From positions 1 through 41,261 of the forward strand of contig CABZGO010000011.1 in NCBI GenBank assembly GCA_902525355.1: DNA of 41,261 nt, written 5' to 3'. Shown one piece after another: positions 1 through 8,857 of this stretch (its first letter is position 1; each line of letters begins with the position of its first letter). Source of the DNA: an uncultured Pelagibacteraceae bacterium (GTDB lineage: Bacteria > Pseudomonadota > Alphaproteobacteria > Pelagibacterales > Pelagibacteraceae). The translations under genes were made by a program, and so were the position numbers. The notes under the pieces were generated by a model. The model saw only the letters and a program-made list of their open reading frames with translations. It did not search any database and had not been told where the DNA came from.

Positions 1-991
1 TTATTTTCTTTATTTCTTTTATCTTTTTTCCTGCAATTTCTTCTGCTTTGCTTGCTCCTTCTGTTAAAACCTTATTTAGATACTCTTGATCATTAATTAA
101 TTTTTTAATTTCTTCAGAGATTGGTGAAATTTTACTTGATAAAATTTCGGCTAATTGATTTTTAAGATCTAAAAAATTTTTACCTCCAAATTCATCTAAA
201 GTTTTATCTAAAGTTTGATTTGAAATACTCGAGTAAATACTTAGAAGATTTTGAGCTTCTGGTCTATCAATTAATTTTTGCTCTTCATTGGGAATTGGAA
301 AAGAGTCGGTTTTTGCTTTTTTAATTTTATTTATAATCTCGTCTTTAGTATCGGTTAAATTAATTCTACTAAGATCTGAAGGATCGGATTTACTCATTTT
401 TTTTAAACCATCTTTTAAACTCATAATTCTTGCAAAACTTTTTTTAATTAATGGCTCTGGAACTTTTAAAAAATTATCACAATTAAAATCTTTGTTAAAT
501 TTTTGTGCTATATCTCTTGTAAGTTCTAAATGTTGTTTCTGATCTTCTCCAACAGGCACATGTGTAGCATCATAAAGTAGTATATCGCTAGCCATCAATA
601 TTGGATAAATATATAGACCCACAGAAGCCTTTTCCTTGTCTTTGCCAGCTTTCTCTTTAAATTGTGTCATTCTATTTAGCCACCCCATTGGAGCCAAACA
701 ACTCAATATCCAAGAGCCTTCTGCATGTGCATGAACTTTAGATTGGTTAAAAATAATACTTTTAGTAGGATCAATACCACTCGCTATAAACGTTGCAGCA
801 GTTTCTCGAATATTATTACTTAATTGATCTTTATCTTGTTTAATAGTTATCGCATGTAAATCTACAACACAAAATATACATTCATTTCGAATATCATTAT
901 TTAAATCTACAAAATTTTTAATAGCCCCAAGGTAGTTTCCTAAGTGAAGATTACCTGTAGGCTGAACACCAGAAAATATTTTTTTGGACAT
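1..991 (-). CDS. trpS: Tryptophan--tRNA ligase (3' end cut by the window edge)
   Basis: This is the class I aminoacyl-tRNA synthetase that charges tRNA-Trp in the cytoplasm. The ATG is read from 991 on the minus strand. Residues 7-18 read SGVQPTGNLHLG, with the HIGH-type motif as HLGN at 16-19, and the KMSKS loop is at about residues 198-202, followed by DPSDLSRI as usual in TrpRS. The frame is open through all 330 codons to the left edge and has no stop, so only a few C-terminal residues should be missing (bacterial TrpRS is about 330-340 residues). Only three bases separate its start from the murJ stop, so the two are probably co-transcribed. murJ-trpS adjacency is common in Alphaproteobacteria. 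Confidence 0.96.
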   Translation of the reverse strand, partial: MSKKIFSGVQPTGNLHLGNYLGAIKNFVDLNNDIRNECIFCVVDLHAITIKQDKDQLSNNIRETAATFIASGIDPTKSIIFNQSKVHAHAEGSWILSCLAPMGWLNRMTQFKEKAGKDKEKASVGLYIYPILMASDILLYDATHVPVGEDQKQHLELTRDIAQKFNKDFNCDNFLKVPEPLIKKSFARIMSLKDGLKKMSKSDPSDLSRINLTDTKDEIINKIKKAKTDSFPIPNEEQKLIDRPEAQNLLSIYSSISNQTLDKTLDEFGGKNFLDLKNQLAEILSSKISPISEEIKKLINDQEYLNKVLTEGASKAEEIAGKKIKEIKKI

Positions 992-994
992 TTA

Positions 995-2524
995 TTAATA
1001 CTTTAAATTAATATCTGAGATTTTAAAGGCTTTTATAATAATTGACACACTAACATATAAAACAAAAGTTAATAAAACAATTAAAACCATAATAATAAAT
1101 TTGAAATTATTTTCATAATGTAATGAGCTGTTTAAAAAATTTATTAAAAAATAAAATATTAAAATTGCAATAAAATTTGAAATAATAATTTTTGAAACTT
1201 GAGTAATAAAATTTGAGCTAAATTTGAAGAAGTTTTTGTTAATTACAAAAACCAATAAAATAATTCCATTAAACCATGAGGAGATTGTAGTCGCAATTGG
1301 TATTATAATGAATCCAACCTTTGAAAAAAATATCAGACTGATTGTAATATTTAAAATTACAGAAATTAATGAGTACCTAAAAGGTGTTTTAGTATCATTT
1401 CTTGCAAATAAAAAAGTCGAAAATATTTTGATCAAAGAAAATGCTGGAAGCCCAATAGAAAAATAGAATAACGCTTTTGCAGAATTACTAACACTTGACT
1501 CATCGAAAGATCCATATCCAAACAATGCAGATGTTATTTGTTCTGAGCCAATCATGAGACCGAGTGATGCTGGTAGACTTAAAAATAAACTTAGCTCTAA
1601 AGCTTTATTTTGTAGTTCTATAGTTTTTATTGAGTTATTACTTTTAATATGTCGACTTAGATTTGGGAGTATTACAGTACCTATTGCAATACCAGCAATT
1701 GCTAAATTTATCTGATAAATTCTATCAGCATAATACAAATATGAAACAGCACTTGCTTCAAATGATGCAATAATTGTTCCAATCAATATATTTATTTGTG
1801 TTACGCCAGACGAAAATATGCTTGGTAAAAGTTTACTAAAAAAATTTTTAACTTTCTTGTTTATTTTTAAATTGAATTTTATGTTTATTACAAAATATCT
1901 TTTAACAAATATTAGTAGAAAAATAAATTGAATAAGCCCAGCAAGAGTGACCGCATAAGATAAGTAATAAACCAAATTATCATTTAAATTTTCAGCATAT
2001 AACAAACAAATTATTAAAAATATATTCAAAATAATTGGTGCTGCAGCAGCCGCAGCAAATTTATTATGAGAATTTAAAATTGCTGAAAAAAATGATCCAA
2101 GACTAATAAAAAATAAGAATGGAAATGTAATTCTTGTTAAATCAATTGCAATATTTAGTTTTTGTGAGTCATTTGAAAATCCTGGAGCAATTATTTTAAT
2201 AAATGCTGGCATGAATATTTCAATTATTAGGATTGTAAAGAACAACCCTAACAGCAATAAATTAAAAATAGTATTTGCAAACGTATTTGCTTTTTTTTTT
2301 CCTTTAAGAAGTTCTGAAGAATAAGATGGAACAAATGCAGCATTAAAAGTTCCCTCTGAAAATAATCTTCTAAAAGTATTTGGAATTCTGAATGCTACAA
2401 AAAAAGCATCTGCTAAAGGGCCTGAACCAAGATAAATTGCTATAAAAAAGTCTCTTACGTAACCTAGAACCCTACTAAGTAAAACAAATAGACTAAATGT
2501 GCTTGTTGACTTAATGAGGTTCAT
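995..2524 (-). CDS. murJ: Lipid II flippase MurJ (MviN)
   Basis: This integral membrane protein of the MOP exporter superfamily moves the lipid-linked peptidoglycan precursor from the inner to the outer face of the cytoplasmic membrane. The 509-residue length is normal for MurJ. The N-terminus carries the family pattern: LSRVLGYVRDFFIAIYLG, then ADAFFVAFRIPNTFRRLFSEG with conserved charged and Pro residues, followed by many hydrophobic segments consistent with about 14 helices. The ATG at 2524 is followed directly by the conserved first helix. It is the first gene of a murJ-trpS unit and is divergent from maeB across 49 bases. In many relatives glnD lies just upstream of murJ; it is not here. 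Confidence 0.95.
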   Translation of the reverse strand: MNLIKSTSTFSLFVLLSRVLGYVRDFFIAIYLGSGPLADAFFVAFRIPNTFRRLFSEGTFNAAFVPSYSSELLKGKKKANTFANTIFNLLLLGLFFTILIIEIFMPAFIKIIAPGFSNDSQKLNIAIDLTRITFPFLFFISLGSFFSAILNSHNKFAAAAAAPIILNIFLIICLLYAENLNDNLVYYLSYAVTLAGLIQFIFLLIFVKRYFVINIKFNLKINKKVKNFFSKLLPSIFSSGVTQINILIGTIIASFEASAVSYLYYADRIYQINLAIAGIAIGTVILPNLSRHIKSNNSIKTIELQNKALELSLFLSLPASLGLMIGSEQITSALFGYGSFDESSVSNSAKALFYFSIGLPAFSLIKIFSTFLFARNDTKTPFRYSLISVILNITISLIFFSKVGFIIIPIATTISSWFNGIILLVFVINKNFFKFSSNFITQVSKIIISNFIAILIFYFLINFLNSSLHYENNFKFIIMVLIVLLTFVLYVSVSIIIKAFKISDINLKY

Positions 2525-2573
2525 AAATCATATTAGTCCTAAAATTACCTTAATAGTATATTTAATTTAGCTG

Positions 2574-4862
2574 ATGAAAAAAAATAAAATTGAACATTAT
2601 TCAGATAAAGAGGCTCTAGAATTTCACAATTCAAATAAATCTGGCAAGATTGAGATAAATTCTTCAAAACCAATGACATCAAAGCGAGACCTAGCTTTAG
2701 CATACTCTCCAGGCGTAGCAGTACCGGTTAAAGAAATTTATAGGGATCCTGAAAAAGCATACGATTACACAACTAAGGGCAACTTGGTTGCTGTAATTAG
2801 TAATGGATCAGCAATTTTGGGATTAGGAAACTTAGGAGCAATTGCATCAAAACCTGTGATGGAAGGTAAAGCAGTTTTATTTAAAAGATTTGCAGATATA
2901 GATGCGATTGATTTAGAAATTGATAGCAAAGATCCTAAGGAAATAATTAATGGTATAAAAAATTTTGCTGTCAGTTTTGGAGGTATCAATCTTGAAGATA
3001 TTGCTGCCCCAGAATGTTTTATAATTGAGGAAAATTTAAAAAAAATACTAGATATACCTGTTTTCCATGATGACCAACACGGAACAGCGATAATAACGTC
3101 AGCAGCACTCATTAATTCAATACATATTACAAAAAAAAAAATTTCTAAAGTAAAAGTTGTTGTAAATGGTGCTGGAGCATCCGCCATGGCGTGCGCAGAT
3201 TTATTTTTAAAATTAGGGGTTAAAAAAAATAATTTAACAATGATTGATAGTAAAGGGGTAATTAGTTTTGATAGAAAAGGTTTAAATAAATGGAAGTTAA
3301 AGTATGCAAAAAAAACAAAATATAAAACCCTAAGTGATGCATTAAAAAATGCAGATGTTTTTCTAGGATTATCCTCAGCTGGGATTTTAAAAAAAGAAAT
3401 GATCAAACAAATGGCAAAAAATCCAATTATATTTGCATGTGCTAATCCAGATCCAGAAATTTTACCAGAAGAAGCTTACAAGATTAGAAAGGATGCAATT
3501 ATAGCAACAGGCAGATCAGATTATGCAAATCAGGTTAATAATTTAATTGGTTTTCCTTATATTTTCAGAGGCGCACTTGATGTTAGAGCAAAAACAATAA
3601 ATGAGGAAATGAAAATTTCTGCAGCTAATGCAATTGCTAAATTAGCTAGAGAAAGAGTTCCTGATGAAGTTGCAGCAGCAATGGGAGGAGACAGACCTAA
3701 ATATGGAAAAGACTATATTATTCCATCTACATTTGATCCAAGACTCATAAGTGTAATCCCAGTAGCAGTAGCAAAAGCCGCAATTAAAACTGGCGTTGCT
3801 AGAAAAAAAATAGAAAATTTCAATTTATACTCTGAACAATTAAAACAAAGATTAGATCCCTCAGTAACTATTCTACAAGGGATAAACTCTAAAGTTAAAA
3901 AAAATCAGAAAACTGTTGTGTTTGCAGATGGTGAAGATGAAAACACACTTAAGGCTGCAATTGCGTTTAAAAATGGTGGCTTAGGAACTCCGATAATTGT
4001 TGCAAAAGAGAATGTTGTTAAACAAAGACTAAAAGAAATTGGGTATGGAGAAAACTTAGATATAAAAATTATTAATTCTACTGATAAAAAATTGAGAGCA
4101 AAATATTTAAAATTTCTTTTTAAAAAAATGCACAGAGAACAAGGTTTGCTTGAGAGAGATTGTGATAGAATGATCAGAAATGACAGAGTAATTTGGGGGT
4201 CATGTATGGTTGAATGTGGAGATGCGGATGCAATGGTTACGGGTAATACTAGGAGATATTCTCAATCATTAGAAAAAATTAAAAAAGTAATTCCTGTGAG
4301 AGAGGGAGAAATAATGTTTGGATTAAACATGGTAGTTAGCAAGGGAAAAACAGTTTTTATTGGTGATACGTCAGTAAATGAATACCCCTCCTCTGAAGAA
4401 TTAGCTAATATAGCAATATCCTCAGCAAGAGTTGTGAGATTATTTGGATTTGATCCTAAAGTTGCTTTTTTATCTCATTCAACATTTGGTCAACCAATAA
4501 CTAGTAGAACAAAACATATTAGAGATGCGGTAGAAATATTAAAAGATCGAAAAGTAGATTTTAAATTTGATGGTGACATGCAGCCTGATGTAGCACTCAA
4601 TAATGAATATTCTGATTTATATCCATTTTCAGAAATTGTAGGAAATGCAAATATTTTAATAATGCCAGGCCAACATAGTGCAGCAATTTCTAATAAAATT
4701 ATGAAATCATTAGGAGGTGCTAAAGTTGTTGGTCCACTATTAATAGGTCTAGCTCAACCCATAGAAATTGCACCTTTAAGATCTTCTACTTCCGAAATAT
4801 TAGATTTAGCATCTGTTGCAGCATATTCGGCTGGAGTGATAAAATATAAAAAAACAAATTAA
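2574..4862 (+). CDS. maeB: NADP-type malic enzyme with C-terminal phosphotransacetylase-like domain
   Basis: It catalyses oxidative decarboxylation of malate to pyruvate, linking the TCA cycle to acetyl-CoA and NAD(P)H supply. At 762 residues it is the long bacterial form. The malic N-domain covers about residues 15-165 (SPGVAVPV near 45-52, the KGNLVAVISNGSA segment near 68-80, FHDDQHGTA near 164-171). The nucleotide-binding fold follows with VVNGAGASAMA at about 196-206. From about residue 430 to the end lies a phosphate acetyl/butyryl-transferase-like domain that in this family is regulatory rather than catalytic. NADP preference is inferred from the long architecture. It is transcribed alone, divergent from murJ and convergent with the BON lipoprotein eight bases after its stop. 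Confidence 0.95.
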   Translation: MKKNKIEHYSDKEALEFHNSNKSGKIEINSSKPMTSKRDLALAYSPGVAVPVKEIYRDPEKAYDYTTKGNLVAVISNGSAILGLGNLGAIASKPVMEGKAVLFKRFADIDAIDLEIDSKDPKEIINGIKNFAVSFGGINLEDIAAPECFIIEENLKKILDIPVFHDDQHGTAIITSAALINSIHITKKKISKVKVVVNGAGASAMACADLFLKLGVKKNNLTMIDSKGVISFDRKGLNKWKLKYAKKTKYKTLSDALKNADVFLGLSSAGILKKEMIKQMAKNPIIFACANPDPEILPEEAYKIRKDAIIATGRSDYANQVNNLIGFPYIFRGALDVRAKTINEEMKISAANAIAKLARERVPDEVAAAMGGDRPKYGKDYIIPSTFDPRLISVIPVAVAKAAIKTGVARKKIENFNLYSEQLKQRLDPSVTILQGINSKVKKNQKTVVFADGEDENTLKAAIAFKNGGLGTPIIVAKENVVKQRLKEIGYGENLDIKIINSTDKKLRAKYLKFLFKKMHREQGLLERDCDRMIRNDRVIWGSCMVECGDADAMVTGNTRRYSQSLEKIKKVIPVREGEIMFGLNMVVSKGKTVFIGDTSVNEYPSSEELANIAISSARVVRLFGFDPKVAFLSHSTFGQPITSRTKHIRDAVEILKDRKVDFKFDGDMQPDVALNNEYSDLYPFSEIVGNANILIMPGQHSAAISNKIMKSLGGAKVVGPLLIGLAQPIEIAPLRSSTSEILDLASVAAYSAGVIKYKKTN

Positions 4863-4870
4863 TACTATAT

Positions 4871-5464
4871 TTATTTTTTGACTACTCTAAGATCATCAAC
4901 TAAAAAAATACTAGTAATTACATCCTCAACATCTAAAATCTGCTTAGCTTCTTTAGAAACCTCATCTCTTTCTATTTTGTTTTGAGCTATACCATAAACA
5001 TAAATAATTTTCTTATAGGTATCGATATTATAGTTAACTGATTTAATTTTTTTGTTACCTATTATAGCTGCTCTCAGTTGAGAGGTTATAAGGAGATCTT
5101 TTGCAGATCTTTTAAAATCAAATTTTTCTTTAATTTGTAAATCATTATTTACTGATCTTGCTCCTTTAATTTCCCAAGCCAACTTTGTAATCTTAAGTTT
5201 GTCTTCAACAGAATTTACTTTGCCTGTAAGAAATATCCTTCCATCAAGAATTTTAGTTTTTACTGAGATTATATATCTTTTATCTGCTGATATTAATCTT
5301 GCTCTTAGATTTTGTTGCATTATAGAGTCATCTATTTGCGTTCCAAGACTTCTTGGATCTAATGCAATTGAAACTCCAGTTCCCAAAACCCCTGTAGAAG
5401 AGTATCCAACACAACTCGTGATGAACACCAAACAAATTAAAATTGCAATTCTTCTAATTTTCAT
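4871..5464 (-). CDS. BON-domain lipoprotein, DolP/YraP-like
   Basis: This is a predicted outer-membrane-associated lipoprotein of the BON (bacterial OsmY and nodulation) family. E. coli DolP (YraP) of this type helps maintain envelope integrity. The N-terminus is a lipoprotein signal: charged MKIRR, a hydrophobic stretch, then the lipobox ITSC with the lipidated Cys at residue 18. Two BON units follow, about residues 48-115 (containing ILDGRIFLTGKVNSVEDK) and about 120-190 (containing KKIIYVYGIAQNKIERDEV), matching the two-BON layout of DolP. Its start overlaps the rsmI stop by 11 bases, implying one transcript. In E. coli yraP also lies just downstream of yraL (rsmI), with yraN and diaA between; both are absent here. 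The family is firm; orthology to DolP is an inference from architecture and position. Confidence 0.85.
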   Translation of the reverse strand: MKIRRIAILICLVFITSCVGYSSTGVLGTGVSIALDPRSLGTQIDDSIMQQNLRARLISADKRYIISVKTKILDGRIFLTGKVNSVEDKLKITKLAWEIKGARSVNNDLQIKEKFDFKRSAKDLLITSQLRAAIIGNKKIKSVNYNIDTYKKIIYVYGIAQNKIERDEVSKEAKQILDVEDVITSIFLVDDLRVVKK

Positions 5465-6305
5465 TTTTAAAACTAAGACAATAATTATAGATAAGTTTTT
5501 TTGGGATTTCTCTATCCTGTGAAACTTTTTTTACAATATCTTTAATTGACATTTTATTAATTAATTTATTAATTTTTTTTTTATCTGATTCTTGAAGTTC
5601 TTTAAAACTTAATCTTGATTTATTTGCTTCAGAAATAACAACTGTTACCTCACCTTTTCTTGAAAAATTAATATTTGATAATTCTTTTACTGAGGTTCTA
5701 ATATATTCCTCATGATATTTTGTAATTTCTCTACAAATTATAATATTTCTATCTAAAAAAAATTCTTTTATATCAACTATTCTTTTTTCAAGCTTATTTG
5801 GAGAAATAAAAAAAATAATAGAACTATCAAGTAAAGATAAATTTTTAAATAATTTTTTAACTTGAATTTGTTTTTCTGGAAGAAATCCACAAAAATAAAA
5901 ATTATCAGAAAACCCACTTATTGATATTGCTGAACTTACCGCTGATGCACCTGGAATCGGATAAATATTAATTTTATTTTCAACACACTCTTTAACTAAT
6001 ATTTTTCCAGGATCTGAGACAGCAGGTGTGCCAGCATCAGAAACCAGCGATACTATTTTATTTTTTTTCAGTATTTCTATAACCTTCTCTAAATTTTTAT
6101 TTTCATTAAATTTATGATTTGAAACAAGTCCTTTTCTTATTTCAAATTTTTGAAGTATTTTTTTTGTAACTCTTGTATCTTCGCATAAAATTAAATCTGA
6201 TTCTTGTAGGATTTTAATAGCTCTAAATGAAATATCACCCATATTTCCAATTGGTGTAGCAACACAATATAGCCCAGGTTTAAATTTATTATTGTTTAGA
6301 TTCAT
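5454..6305 (-). CDS. rsmI: 16S rRNA (cytidine-1402-2'-O)-methyltransferase RsmI
   Basis: This SAM-dependent tetrapyrrole-methylase-fold enzyme 2'-O-methylates C1402 in the decoding centre of 16S rRNA. The 283 residues match the family. Visible signatures are YCVATPIGNMGDISFRA near residues 13-29, LCEDTRVTKKIL near 39-51, and the SAM-pocket loop VSDAGTPAVSDPG near 88-100. The C-terminal tail, ending in KLIYNYCLS, resembles the small C-terminal domain of RsmI. The ATG at 6305 is 36 bases from the divergent LpoA-like gene, an arrangement also seen at the E. coli yraL/yraM pair. It runs into the BON lipoprotein with an 11-base overlap. Confidence 0.95.
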   Translation of the reverse strand: MNLNNNKFKPGLYCVATPIGNMGDISFRAIKILQESDLILCEDTRVTKKILQKFEIRKGLVSNHKFNENKNLEKVIEILKKNKIVSLVSDAGTPAVSDPGKILVKECVENKINIYPIPGASAVSSAISISGFSDNFYFCGFLPEKQIQVKKLFKNLSLLDSSIIFFISPNKLEKRIVDIKEFFLDRNIIICREITKYHEEYIRTSVKELSNINFSRKGEVTVVISEANKSRLSFKELQESDKKKINKLINKMSIKDIVKKVSQDREIPKKLIYNYCLSFKNEN

Positions 6306-6341
6306 ATGGCTTCTTTATGTAAATATATTATTCAAACTTAA

Positions 6342-7490
6342 ATGAAAACTTTTATTAAATTATTATTTTTCATATTTAGCATCTTCCTTTTATATCAAAA
6401 TGTTTTTGCTTATGAAAAAATTAAGATTGGATTAATAGTTCCCTTAAGTGGTGAAAATTCTTTAATTGGTGAAAAAATTATAAAATCTACAAGAATTGCT
6501 ATAAACAAAATAAATGATGATAGAATTGAGATAATTCCAAAAGACACAAAATCGAATCCTATTGACGCTTTAAAAGTATCTAAGGAGTTATATAAAAATG
6601 GCGTAAGAATAATTATTGGACCAGTATTTAATGAAAGTATTAAATATCTTGATGACTTAAATAATGTTACATTTATATCTTTAACAAACAAACTAATCGG
6701 TAATCCAAAAAATGTAATTAGTGCAGGAGTTAATGCCATATCACAACTACAAACAATTAAAAAATTTAGTGACATGAATAATTTGTCAAATAGTGTTTTT
6801 TTAATTCCTAAATCACAATTTAAAAATGAGATAGAGGAGGCAATTAATAAGACAAAGATTAAGCATAAAAAAGTATTTTATTATGATAGAGAGCCAACTA
6901 AACTCACTAAACAAATTGAAAATTTAACAAATTATCAAGCAAGAAAAAATAATCTTAAAGATGAAATAAAAAGAATAGAAGGTTTATCATTTAAAGACAA
7001 AGATAAAAAAATTCAAAGCTTAAAAAAAAAAGATACCCTTGGAAATATAAATTTTGACTCAGTTGTAATTGCAGATTTTGATGAAAATTTGAAAAGTGTT
7101 GCTACATCTCTTCTATATACAGATGTCTCGTCAAAAAGAATTTCTTATATAACTTTAAATCAGTGGTTTGATGAAAGTCTTTTAAAAGAAATTTCTCTTC
7201 ATCCAATTTATTTTCCCTCTATAAATAAAATTAATTATGAAATATTTATGAATGAATTCAAGAATACTTATGGATTAGATGGCGATCAACTTTCATTTTT
7301 AAGCTATGATTTGATAGGATTGGTCTATTTTTTAATTTATGAAAATGATTTTAATATTTCAAAGAAAATATTTTACAAAAAAAATAAATTTATGGGGAAG
7401 ATAGGAATTTTTGAAATAAGTAAAAATACTATTACACATCAGCTAAATTTCTACAGTATTGAAGATAATAAATTTAAAAAAATTTTTTAA
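6342..7490 (+). CDS. Periplasmic type I binding-fold protein, LpoA (YraM/LppC)-like
   Basis: This exported protein has the periplasmic-binding-protein type I fold also used by branched-chain amino-acid binding proteins and by the penicillin-binding-protein activator LpoA. The N-terminus is a Sec signal (MKTFIKLLFFIFSIFLLY, likely cut after VFA at residue 23), and the mature part begins KIKIGLIVPLSGENSLIGE, a typical start of this fold. There is no lipobox cysteine, unlike E. coli LpoA. Position favours an LpoA-type role: it is divergent from rsmI, as yraM is from yraL, and no ABC permease or ATPase gene is adjacent. A role as a solute-binding protein cannot be excluded. The C-terminal codons overlap the convergent rdgB gene by 17 bases. 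Confidence 0.75.
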   Translation: MKTFIKLLFFIFSIFLLYQNVFAYEKIKIGLIVPLSGENSLIGEKIIKSTRIAINKINDDRIEIIPKDTKSNPIDALKVSKELYKNGVRIIIGPVFNESIKYLDDLNNVTFISLTNKLIGNPKNVISAGVNAISQLQTIKKFSDMNNLSNSVFLIPKSQFKNEIEEAINKTKIKHKKVFYYDREPTKLTKQIENLTNYQARKNNLKDEIKRIEGLSFKDKDKKIQSLKKKDTLGNINFDSVVIADFDENLKSVATSLLYTDVSSKRISYITLNQWFDESLLKEISLHPIYFPSINKINYEIFMNEFKNTYGLDGDQLSFLSYDLIGLVYFLIYENDFNISKKIFYKKNKFMGKIGIFEISKNTITHQLNFYSIEDNKFKKIF

Positions 7491-8076
7491 TTTTTTTGAA
7501 TGCATCAGATCTATGATCTATTTTATATTTTTCTTGAGGTTCCATCTCGCCGAAAGTTAATCTTTTTCCTTTAGGAATAAAAATTGGGTCATATCCAAAA
7601 CCGTTTGTTCCTTTTTTAAAATTAGATATTCTACCCTCTATTTTACCAATTTTACTTATAAATTTACCGTTTGGCCAAAAAATAGTAAGCACACATATAA
7701 ATCTTGCATTTAATTTTTTTTTTTTCCAATTTTTATCTTTTTTAGAAATTTCTCTGTAAACTTTTTTAATAGCTAAATTGAAATTTCTTTTTTTCCCTGA
7801 CCAATCTGCTGAAAATACACCAGGTGCTTTATCTAAAATGTCTATCTCAATTCCTGAATCATCAGACATGCAAATTTTATTAGTTTTTTTTGAAAAATAT
7901 TTTGCCTTTAAAAGAGAATTTTGTTTAAATGTGGTCCCTGTTTCTATTGGGCTGGGTATTTTAAATTCTAAATTTGAGTAGATTTTTAAACTTTTAGGTA
8001 GAAGATCTTCTATTTCCTTAAGTTTTCCTTTATTATTTGAGCCAATGAATATCTCTTCAATTTTTTCTATAGACAT
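7474..8076 (-). CDS. rdgB: XTP/dITP pyrophosphatase (RdgB/Ham1)
   Basis: This house-cleaning nucleotidase hydrolyses deaminated purine triphosphates (dITP, XTP) to monophosphates, keeping them out of DNA and RNA. The 200 residues are full length for the family. Motifs in order: substrate-binding SNNKGKLKEI near residues 12-21, SDDSGIEIDIL with the catalytic acidic pair near 71-81, PGVFSADWSGK near 85-95, GFGYDPIFIPKG near 159-170, and the terminal DHRSDAFKKI. The ATG at 8076 is 35 bases from the divergent grpE start. The 3' end overlaps the LpoA-like gene by 17 bases, so convergent transcripts are complementary at their tails. Confidence 0.95.
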   Translation of the reverse strand: MSIEKIEEIFIGSNNKGKLKEIEDLLPKSLKIYSNLEFKIPSPIETGTTFKQNSLLKAKYFSKKTNKICMSDDSGIEIDILDKAPGVFSADWSGKKRNFNLAIKKVYREISKKDKNWKKKKLNARFICVLTIFWPNGKFISKIGKIEGRISNFKKGTNGFGYDPIFIPKGKRLTFGEMEPQEKYKIDHRSDAFKKIKKFF

Positions 8077-8111
8077 CTAGAAATTATACTTTTTCTTACC
8101 ATATAAACAAT

Positions 8112-8780
8112 ATGGATAAAGAAGAATTAAAAGAAAACGTAGACAAAAGTAAGCTTGAAGGTGAGGAGTTAAACACTTTGGAAACTGATAATAGTAATGT
8201 AGATCAAGAAAGTGAAGATAAAAATTTAGAAGCCGAAAAACAAAATAAGGAAGACGAGAAACTTAATTCTGAGGAAGAATTAGAAACACTCAAAGATAAG
8301 TTAGCTAGAACTTTTGCTGAGATGGAAAACCAGAGACGGAGGTTTGAAAAAGAAAAAGAAGATGCTTACGAATATGGTGGATATTCTTTTGCAAAAGAAG
8401 CATTAAACCTGCTAGATAATCTTGAGAGATCAAAAGCTGTATTAGAAAGTGATGAAAAATTAAAAGAAACAGATGCACTTAAAAAAATTGTTGAACATTT
8501 AAATATTATAAATAGTGATATGCTTTCGATATTCAAAAAAAATAATATTGAACCTATTAAATCCATTAATGAAAAGCTTGATCCAAATCTTCATCAAGCA
8601 ATGATGGAAGTGGAAGATGATACAAAAGAACCTGGAACAATCGTTCAAGAAATACAAAAAGGATTTATGATGAAAGACAGATTATTGAGACCATCTTTAG
8701 TTGGCGTTTCAAAGAAAATTGTAAAAGAAGAGCAAAAAGATGCGCTGAAAGAAGATCATAAAGATGAAAAAAATCAATAA
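8112..8780 (+). CDS. grpE: Nucleotide exchange factor GrpE
   Basis: GrpE is the co-chaperone that releases ADP from DnaK. The protein has a very acidic, Lys/Glu-rich N-terminal tail (about residues 1-55), a long helix with heptad character through about 55-115 containing MENQRRRFEKEKEDA, and the beta domain with the family signature GFMMKDRLLRPSLVGVSK near residues 184-201. At 222 residues it is slightly long because of the acidic head and a charged tail (EDHKDEKNQ). It is followed by dnaK after 77 bases and then dnaJ. In many Alphaproteobacteria hrcA precedes grpE; here rdgB lies upstream on the other strand and no hrcA is visible in the window. Confidence 0.95.
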   Translation: MDKEELKENVDKSKLEGEELNTLETDNSNVDQESEDKNLEAEKQNKEDEKLNSEEELETLKDKLARTFAEMENQRRRFEKEKEDAYEYGGYSFAKEALNLLDNLERSKAVLESDEKLKETDALKKIVEHLNIINSDMLSIFKKNNIEPIKSINEKLDPNLHQAMMEVEDDTKEPGTIVQEIQKGFMMKDRLLRPSLVGVSKKIVKEEQKDALKEDHKDEKNQ

Positions 8781-8843
8781 AAACAGTCAAAATTTAATTT
8801 TTTTAGATGGTTGTAGTATAAAAATTAGCACTTATATGACGGT

Positions 8844-8848
8844 AAGGA
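8844..8848 (+). promoter_or_regulatory. Shine-Dalgarno site of dnaK
   Basis: AAGGA lies nine bases before the dnaK ATG at 8858. Clear Shine-Dalgarno sites are rare in this window, so this one fits a gene expected to be strongly translated. It supports the chosen start, whose product begins with the expected [14 protein letters not shown]. Confidence 0.7.
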
Positions 8849-8857
8849 ATTAAAATT

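Noticed and set aside
288..542. Open frame of 84 codons on the plus strand
   Set aside because: It lies wholly antisense to trpS, whose KMSKS region is coded on the other strand; no recognisable product.
2765..3406. Minus-strand open frame of 213 codons
   Set aside because: It is antisense to the conserved malic domain of maeB; the residue pattern is a shadow of that coding frame.
7474..7500. A/T run pairing at the LpoA-like/rdgB junction as a terminator
   Set aside because: Only A and T runs with no GC stem; it is explained by Lys/Phe codons of the overlapping genes.
8825..8833. TTAGCACTT upstream of dnaK, resembling the left half of the CIRCE operator
   Set aside because: The matching right half (GAGTGCTAA nine bases on) is absent and no hrcA is seen, so it is not a CIRCE element.
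8811..8838. TTGTAG-16-TATATG as a dnaK promoter
   Set aside because: Both hexamers match a sigma-70 or RpoH consensus too poorly to report in such AT-rich sequence.
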